Assembly: GCA_002104905.1 (NCBI GenBank) | Contig: MCFE01000200.1 | Span: 62,001-126,000, forward strand | DNA length: 64,000 nt | From: Basidiobolus meristosporus CBS 931.73 | Lineage: Eukaryota; Basidiobolomycota; Basidiobolomycetes; Basidiobolales; Basidiobolaceae | Reading direction: 5' to 3' | In this document: positions 57,893 to 64,000 of the stretch, piece after piece | Layout of the letters: each line of letters begins with the position of its first letter | How positions within the stretch are numbered: position 1 is the stretch's first letter | The notes under the pieces: generated by a model | The model's database searches: none | Seen by the model: only the letters and a program-made list of their open reading frames with translations | What the model was told of the DNA's origin: nothing | Position numbers and translations under genes: made by a program

Positions 57893-59330
57893 ATCAGTGT
57901 ATCTTAAGCAGATATCAGCAGTTCCTTTTAGGTATCTAAAAATCTGCTTTACTGCTGCAATATGATCAGATCCATAGTTCTGATTAGGCTGGCTGACAAC
58001 TACACTGAATATGAGATATCTGGACAAGTTACAAGCATGATATACATCAGACTGCCAACCATAGATTGATAAGGAAACTTGGGGCTTTTAGATGGCACCA
58101 AGCTGTCTTGATCTGGTTGAGTTTTGACCAAGTCAAGGTCTGTCTCCATTAGGCTAGCTGCCAGTTTATAGTCTTCCATTTGGTACTTCTTTAGTGTATC
58201 TGGAGTATACCTGCAATAGTCTGGGTACTTCTGTCTATGAAGAACTTTACCCTTAAGTAGTAACTGAATTCTCCTAGATTGGACATCTTGAACACTTTAG
58301 AAAGGCTGGAATTAGTCTCTTCCAATGTTGCTAGGTTATTGGCAGCTATAATAAGATCATCCACATATAGAATTAATAGAATTGGATTTGCTCTATCTGG
58401 CTTATAGTGTATACTTTAGTCAGCATTATTTCTTTTAAAACTCAAAGATTCCAAATAAGAATTCATTTTGCAATTTCAGGCTCTTGGTCACTGTTAGAGT
58501 CCATATAGAGATTTTTTAAGCTTGCAGACCAAATGGGGATTATCTTGGTTAATAGACCCATCAGACTGGTCCATATATATATCCTCATCAAGTTCACTCA
58601 AAATGCAGCTTTTACATCCAATTGGTGTATAGAAAACTTATATTTGGCTGCAATAGCTAATATCAATCTGATGGAATTAAACTTGGCTACTGGTGCAAAG
58701 GTCTCAGTATAGTCAAGCCCTTTTGTTTGAAAGTATTCTTTGGCCACAAGTCTTGCTGTGTATCCTTCAATTGCACCATCAGCCTTATACTTTGTCTTAA
58801 AGACCCATCAGCATCCAATTGATTTTTGGTTGGTTGGTAACCTTGCTTAGTCCAAAATTTGATTTTCCATTAGGGCCTGATATTTGTCAGTTATTGCAGA
58901 TCTCCAAAACTTTGTCTGAGGGCTATTGAGGGCCTCTTTTACAGTCTGGGGCTCATCAATATGGACTCAATAGGCATAGGCTAGGTTTGTACCCTCATTG
59001 ATATAGTAATTTGGGCTATTTCTGGTCTGGTTGGATCTTCTGGCATTTGACACTGGAATGATCACCTCTGGTATATTCCTGGGCACTGATTCAGGCTGAG
59101 CTACGGTTGCAGAGTCTATTGGAGTGAAAAAATATCATTGTTTTGCTCTGATTCAATCCCAACAATTGGTGGACTTGAGATCAGATTTTTGTCATCATCT
59201 GATGTCATTTTTTGTGAAAATTTTGAGTTTTCATCACACAACAAATTGCTGGACTTGATCAGCTTCTTTGCTTTGCTATTGTAGAGTTTATACGCTTTAC
59301 TCTCATTGCAGTAGCCCAAAAATATGCATT

Positions 59331-61213
59331 TTACACTTTTTGACTAAATTTTGACCAATTTCCATACAGTTTCTTGGCATATGTTGTACACCCAAATATT
59401 GTTAGATGTTCTGCACTTGGTCTGCATCCATAACATGCTTCAAATGGAGTAGAATCACATAGTATTCTGTTATAACTCCTATTTTTAAGGTATACAGTGG
59501 TAGCAACTGATTCCACCCAAAAATCATAGGATATTTTTTGATCATGGATCATAGATCTTGCCATGTCAATTATTGATCTGTTTGCACATTCTGCTACTCC
59601 ATTTTGCTGTGGGGAGTATGGTACAGTAGTCTCTTGCTTGATCCCATAAATTTGCAAAAGTGGCTGAAGAGTTTTGAGGTATAGTCTCCACCATTGACAG
59701 ATCATATTTTCTTGATTTTTCTCCAGTTTCCCTCTCCACCATGACTTTAAGCTCCCTGGATTTAGACAGAGCTTGTTCCTTTCTCTTCATGAAGCAGACC
59801 AACATAACATCATCCTGCCTAAGGATAAATTTTGTATATGTCCACACAGATATGAGTGAAATAGATCTAATTTTTTCTTAGTCTTGATTGACCCAGAGCT
59901 CATGAATAGCTGTTAGGCTTGTTTATCATATATGCAGGCTTCACAGTGCTCCATATTAGCTGGGGGAGCAACTTCTACTCCAGAAATCAGCTGATCTTTG
60001 ATCAATTTGCTCAAATAATCCAAATTGATGTGTCCAAATCTCCTGTGCCAAAGCATTGATGTTTTTTCATTCAAGTTACTTATATTGGCTTCCAGATATG
60101 ATGGAATATGAGTTAACTTGTACAGATTCTTATCTCTGATACCCAAAGCAATAGGAGCACCATTTTTTTCAGTGATGCTGCATCCAGAATTGTCAAAGCT
60201 GAAACTGAGTCCTTCTGCTGTGGCCTTGCTTAAAGATAGTAGGTTCTGAGCTATTTCTGATACATAGAGTACTTCTTCAAAGGTCAGTGTATGGCTTCCT
60301 TCACTGCTTCTAAGGCTTACTTCGATAATTCCTTCCCCCACTGCATCAAGTGTTCTATTGTCACCCATGAAAACCTTCTTAATTGGAGTTTCTTGATATT
60401 GAGTAAGAAGTTCTTTTTGGTGTGTAAAGTGTTGAGATGCTCCAGAGTCAATATACTACATCTGAGAGTCCTTGTTTGTGGTCATATTTAGTGCAGTTAT
60501 GAATAGTTGATTTTCAGTTGTTGCAGCATTTCCATATTCAGCCTTTTTCTGCTGACCATCTCTCTTATTAAGACACCAGTCTGATGTGTGTCCTTTCCTT
60601 TGGCAGTAGTGGCAAAGCAGGTTTCTATTGCCTTTGAAAGGTCTTGGGTATCTCCTTTGTTGGTTATCATTGCTTATTAAAGTATTTTTTACTTTCTTCT
60701 TATTGGCACTTGATTTTCTTAATTCTTCATCCAGGAACCTTCCATATACATAATTTAAGGTCAAATCTTCAGTTCTGGACTCTAGGGCTGATACAAGGCC
60801 CTGAGACTTGTCTGTCAGGCTATTCAGGATGGTTACTATCACATCCTCATCAGTAGTTGGTGTGCACACAGATTCCATCTCATCCACCTGCAGGGTAATT
60901 CTGTTAATTAGATTTTCATTTCTTCTCCAGGCAGCATCTTTGTAGTAAAGAATTTCTGTCTAAGATACTTTTTCTTGGCCACTGAACATGACAGGTAGGT
61001 GTCTTCTAATGTCTTCCAGGCATTCTTTGCCATTTTTGCTCTTGAGCTTTGAATTGGCAATTTGTCCTTAACATTAAGGCAAATGCAGTTAAAGGCACTT
61101 TGTTCTTTCTTCTGGTACTTTAAGGATTCCCCTGCCACACTTTTAGGAGGACATTCTTCTCCCATGATAGTATCCCAAAGGCCTCTTTCTTGTAGCAGCA
61201 TCTTCATCTTCAC
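59331..61213 (-). pseudogene. Copia C gag and integrase relics
   Basis: Gag pieces (61213-60908 and 60887-60456) keep KMKMLLQERGLW, a CCHC knuckle (CHYCQRKGHTSDWC) and UBN2-like SLTDKSQGLV. Integrase pieces keep HRRFGHINLDYL and SPQQNGVAECANRS. Stops and frameshifts occur near 60456, 59913, 59700 and 59331. RT left of this is recognisable only in short segments. Confidence 0.75.
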
Positions 61214-61320
61214 CTTCCATAGTTGGTAGTTAGATCCATTGAACTTTTCAGCAGAGGGAAAAAATTCAGGTAATAGCAGTAATAGACATTGCAGAGAGTG
61301 ACAACTTGGGGCTCATCACC

Positions 61321-61667
61321 TGCTGTAAGAGCCTTGGGGATATTGGAAGTGATTGGGAGAACAAGTGAACTATGTGGTTTTCACTTAATGATTTATTGAA
61401 TGCAAAGTAGTATTTATACTTTTGCATGGTCTTGGCATAAGAAACACATAGAGTAGGTTTAGGAAGGTCCCAAGAACATGTGTACAAAGTGTGGGGCTAT
61501 TTGGACAACTTACCAAATTTTCATGCTTTGGGTACCTGATATCTTGGTTAAATATTCAAGGTAAATCCCATGAAGGAATTTGGTCAGTATCCTCTAGGAT
61601 TTGAAGGTAACGATCTAGATGACTAAATTAGGCAAATATTTAGGTTGAATTTTAAACTTTTACAACA
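61321..61667 (-). repeat. Right (5') LTR of Copia C
   Basis: 347 bp, TGCTGTAAGAG...TTTTACAACA, followed by the target duplication GTTAC. Confidence 0.8.
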
Positions 61668-61990
61668 GTTACAAGATTCTAGGGTGTATTAGAAGTGACC
61701 TTGAGAAGTAGAATTGAATGACATTCACTTTTGGTTTTATTGAGTAGCTAACCAGTATTTGTACTTGTAGGGGGAGTTTGTAAGACTGGTGATCAGAGAG
61801 CTTTAAGAAGATCCCAGTAATCTGTGTATAAAGTCTGAGGGCTTCAGTGCATGTCTCTCTCACTCTAAAATCTATGAATATGGATCCTGTTTGATTTGAT
61901 AGCATAAAACAACAAGTGCTAACATGTGCATGAAAAATGCACACACAAGGTACATTTGCTATCTACTGATTTTCATGATGAGTAGAATGG
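61668..61990 (-). repeat. Older Copia-like LTR of a related family
   Basis: From 61673 the sequence follows the LTR pattern at lower identity: AAGATTCTAGGGTGTATTAG, a TTTTGGTTTTATTGAGTAGC segment matching the LTR's GGTTTTCACTTAATGATTTATTG region, then a TATTTGTACTTGTA segment. Copia C inserted at its sixth base. Its right limit is approximate. Confidence 0.4.
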
Positions 61991-62000
61991 ATTGATTGAT
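61857..62000. repeat. About 145-bp repeat, first copy
   Basis: CTCACTCTAAAATC...GATGAGTAGAATGGATTGATT recurs at 62994-63139 with scattered differences. The pair brackets the tRNA-Ser and tRNA-Gly genes in direct orientation. Confidence 0.7.
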
Positions 62001-62227
62001 GGAGAGCAGCTTGATGTACGTCATCAGCCAAGATTAGCTGCTGCCAATACTTATAGGTTTTCTAAGAGACTTGGAGCGGTGGGCCTTCATCCTATATCAC
62101 ATTGCTCAGGATGCGGCATTTGTTCTCTCTCCCTACTAGCCCATTCTTGCACAAATCTGATTAGACACTTATTGGTGATTTCGAGCAAGATGGAAACTTC
62201 AAATTATTACCTTATTTATAAACAATC

Positions 62228-62309
62228 GACACTTTGGCGGAGTGGTTAACGCGGTGCCCTGCTAAGGCATTTCCCTATGGGAGCGCAGGTTCGAATCCTG
62301 CAGGTGTCG
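62228..62309 (+). tRNA. tRNA-Ser (GCT)
   Basis: 82 nt. Acceptor GACACTT pairs with AGGTGTC (302-308 of this line), discriminator G. The anticodon loop CTGCTAA gives GCT, reading AGC/AGT codons. A long variable arm (TTTCCCTATGGGAG) is present, as in class II tRNAs. T arm GCAGGTTCGAATCCTGC. No intron. Confidence 0.93.
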
Positions 62310-62486
62310 GTATTTAAATTTTGATTAAAAGTTTTGAAAGCGCGGAGTGACCAAGTCACTTCCTGACATTAAAAGTCTTGAATAGGGGAACCAACAGTCC
62401 GAGTGTCTTGGGTGTCAATTGTTGCTGACAAACATGGTAAAGTCAAGAGTTGAACACCCAAAAGAACGACCGATTCATTAAGCAAA

Positions 62487-62557
62487 GCATACTTGGTTTA
62501 GTGGTATAATTACCGCCTGCCACGCGGTAGACCGGGGTTCGATTCCCCGAGTATGCA
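62487..62557 (+). tRNA. tRNA-Gly (GCC)
   Basis: 71 nt. Acceptor GCATACT pairs with AGTATGC, discriminator A. The anticodon loop CTGCCAC gives GCC. T arm CGGGGTTCGATTCCCCG. No intron. Confidence 0.95.
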
Positions 62558-62605
62558 ATTTTGTTTGCTGAAGATAGTTTCTTGTCTTTTTGGGTGGTGA
62601 ATGGA

Positions 62606-62630
62606 GGGCTAGGGTCAGGGTTAGGGTTAA
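62606..62630. repeat. Short interstitial telomere-like repeat
   Basis: GGGCTAGGGTCAGGGTTAGG and the next TTAA are imperfect TTAGGG units, 50 bp after tRNA-Gly. A related CCCTAG run lies in the intron at 31829-31856. Confidence 0.5.
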
Positions 62631-62993
62631 ATAGTCCCCCCTGAGGAATCACTAATATCAGTAGTCGCCGCAAATGAGGTGAAATCAACCGAACGCTTCG
62701 AAAAGATCTTGTTCCAATTTGAAAACTAGGCGTAGGATAACTGTTCAAGCATGTTTCTTGTATCTGTAGCCGAGTTGCCAACCACGTCAACCACGCCTAT
62801 ATAAACAGATTCCCTTTCGAGGAGATTGCCCTGACCCAGCTATTACTATTACAGACCGGTGGTTGTAAAAGTAATTACCTTGGTGTAATAACAGTACAGT
62901 GTACAAATTCGCTGTAAGGTCATTTTTAGCATTTACTAGGCCATGTCATACTCTACATACAAACCAGGTGAAGAACTGCTGGTAGGGGAGGAT

Positions 62994-63139
62994 CCTCTCA
63001 CTCTAAAATCAATGAATAAGGATTCTGTTCGGTTCTATAGTATGATACAACCAGTGCTAACACGTACTGGAAAGATGCATATGCAAGGTAGATTAGCTAT
63101 CTACTGATTTCCATGATGAGTAGAATGGATTGATTTGAT
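62994..63139. repeat. About 145-bp repeat, second copy
   Basis: Partner of 61857-62000; see there. Confidence 0.7.
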
Positions 63140-63297
63140 CGGTGAAATAATTATTGATCACGTTGAACAGAATTCGAAAATTTCGGTCGGATGATCTACG
63201 GATTGGCCAGTCAATTCATCAGTGAAAGAAAAAAATATAAAGACCGGAGTAAAAGATATGGAAGAATGCAGCACGCATCTGTAAAAAGAGTATATTA

Positions 63298-63370
63298 CAC
63301 CCAACGTGGGGGTCGAACCCACAACCTTGAGATTAAGAGTCTCACGCTCTACCGATTGAGCTAGCCGGGC
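63298..63370 (-). tRNA. tRNA-Lys (CTT)
   Basis: 73 nt on minus. Acceptor GCCCGGC pairs with GTTGGGT using G-U pairs, discriminator G. The anticodon loop reads CTCTTAA, giving CTT. D arm TAGCTCAATCGGTAGAGC, T arm GTGGGTTCGACCCCCAC. No intron. Confidence 0.95.
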
Positions 63371-63676
63371 ACTTGATATCCTGAGTATGGACAGCAAAGT
63401 AATGTTGTTTTCCCCACTGCTTTGTACACCATGTTGATGGTAACAGTGTTAAGAAGATTTAGTATTTGGCACTCAATATAAAGCGGTGGAAAGAAAAATG
63501 GCGTAATATATACATGTAAATGTATATATAAGCATATACAGCGGCACGAGTTCAACACACATCCACAATGGTGTCCGGGGATTACTCCACCCAGGGTAAT
63601 GTACTAGTTTGAGTAAATTATGGCCCAATAATGCCCCGATATTATCCTCCGCCATGGTAGCTGAAAGAAGTAAAAA

Positions 63677-63749
63677 TGCTCCCTGCCAGGATCGAACTGG
63701 CGACCTTCAGATTATGAGACTAACGCGCTGCCAACTGCGCTAAGGAAGC
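63677..63749 (-). tRNA. tRNA-Met (CAT), elongator type
   Basis: 73 nt on minus. Acceptor GCTTCCT pairs with AGGGAGC, discriminator A. The anticodon loop CTCATAA gives CAT. The start GCTTCCTTAGCGCAGTTGGC is that of the elongator, not initiator, tRNA. T arm GCCAGTTCGATCCTGGC. Confidence 0.93.
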
Positions 63750-64000
63750 ATTTACAAACACAAGCGTGATAGCAATGTAATTGGAAGTATGTTGAGATAT
63801 CACGGAGATTAGTATACATGCACGCACACAACAAGTGTACTCATTCCAAGTAAATCCCATCATGGCATTGCTTTTCATAGTATGCTGCTCTGATCCACAC
63901 AAAGGCAGACAGAGAGGTATTTGTGAGACCCTTAGGCCTCCAAATAAGAAGGCTTGATATGCAAATACCTTGAATGTCCACCTCCTTTCTCAAAATATCG
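63750..64000. other. Window end, nothing recognised
   Basis: No gene, repeat or site that I can support in the last 251 bases. Confidence 0.4.

Larger units (their letters stand above)
57543..61667 (-). mobile_element. Ty1/Copia retrotransposon 'C', internally deleted
   Basis: LTRs at 57543-57892 and 61321-61667, with an exact 5-bp target duplication GTTAC (57538-57542 and 61668-61672). Right to left: gag (61213-60456), protease region, integrase (60368-59331), a linker and badly broken RT (59100-57950). The left LTR joins directly to the middle of RNase H near 57893, so about 500 bp including the RNase H end and polypurine tract are missing. A primer site like that of copy A (GGGGCTCATCACC) lies at 61308-61320. 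It is same-family and same-strand as the copies left of the gene island. Confidence 0.85.

Noticed and set aside
1-64000. CRISPR arrays, operons, prophage or bacterial origin
   Set aside because: Spliced genes, eukaryotic tRNAs, TATA boxes, AATAAA signals and Copia elements show nuclear eukaryotic DNA; no regularly spaced short repeats were seen.

Overview
The window is nuclear DNA of a eukaryote, most likely a filamentous fungus. The ATP-type PEP carboxykinase, the Ipi3-type WD40 protein, the arrestin with two PPxY motifs, the short introns (54-93 nt, GT...AG) and the TTAGGG-like interstitial repeats all fit a fungus. The lineage cannot be fixed from the sequence. Intronless PEPCK genes beside intron-rich neighbours, heavy Copia/Harbinger/CMC content and an AIG1-like GTPase fragment would suit an early-diverging fungus, but that is inference.

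Layout. Bases 1-30.9 kb are an AT-rich pile of transposons nested in one another. It holds two copies of a PIF/Harbinger-like element (2.7-8.5 and 9.06-12.48 kb), fragments of a CMC/Tnp2-like element, a 734-bp palindromic MITE sharing the Harbinger termini, and a Ty1/Copia family on the minus strand: a truncated copy, a degenerate copy, a near-complete copy at 25.6-30.3 kb, and solo LTRs. At about 31 kb composition changes sharply to a gene island (31.0-56.2 kb). In order this holds an amino-acid transporter (-), an arrestin-type trafficking adaptor (+), IPI3 (-), a class III aminotransferase (-), five head-to-tail PEPCK genes (+), ribosomal protein uL2 (-) and two more PEPCK copies (-), one of them frameshifted. 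A third large Copia element (57.5-61.7 kb) follows, then four tRNA genes (Ser-GCT, Gly-GCC, Lys-CTT, Met-CAT) in the last 2 kb.

The outstanding feature is the seven-copy PEPCK array. Every copy is 529 codons long and nearly identical in the core, but the first ~45 and last ~40 codons, the promoters and the 3' regions differ. This is the pattern expected from repeated gene conversion between paralogues that may have separate regulation. PEPCK makes phosphoenolpyruvate from oxaloacetate for gluconeogenesis. The neighbouring aminotransferase (amino-acid or GABA carbon into the TCA cycle), amino-acid transporter and transporter-downregulating arrestin would fit growth on amino acids or other non-sugar carbon; that link is inference from gene order.
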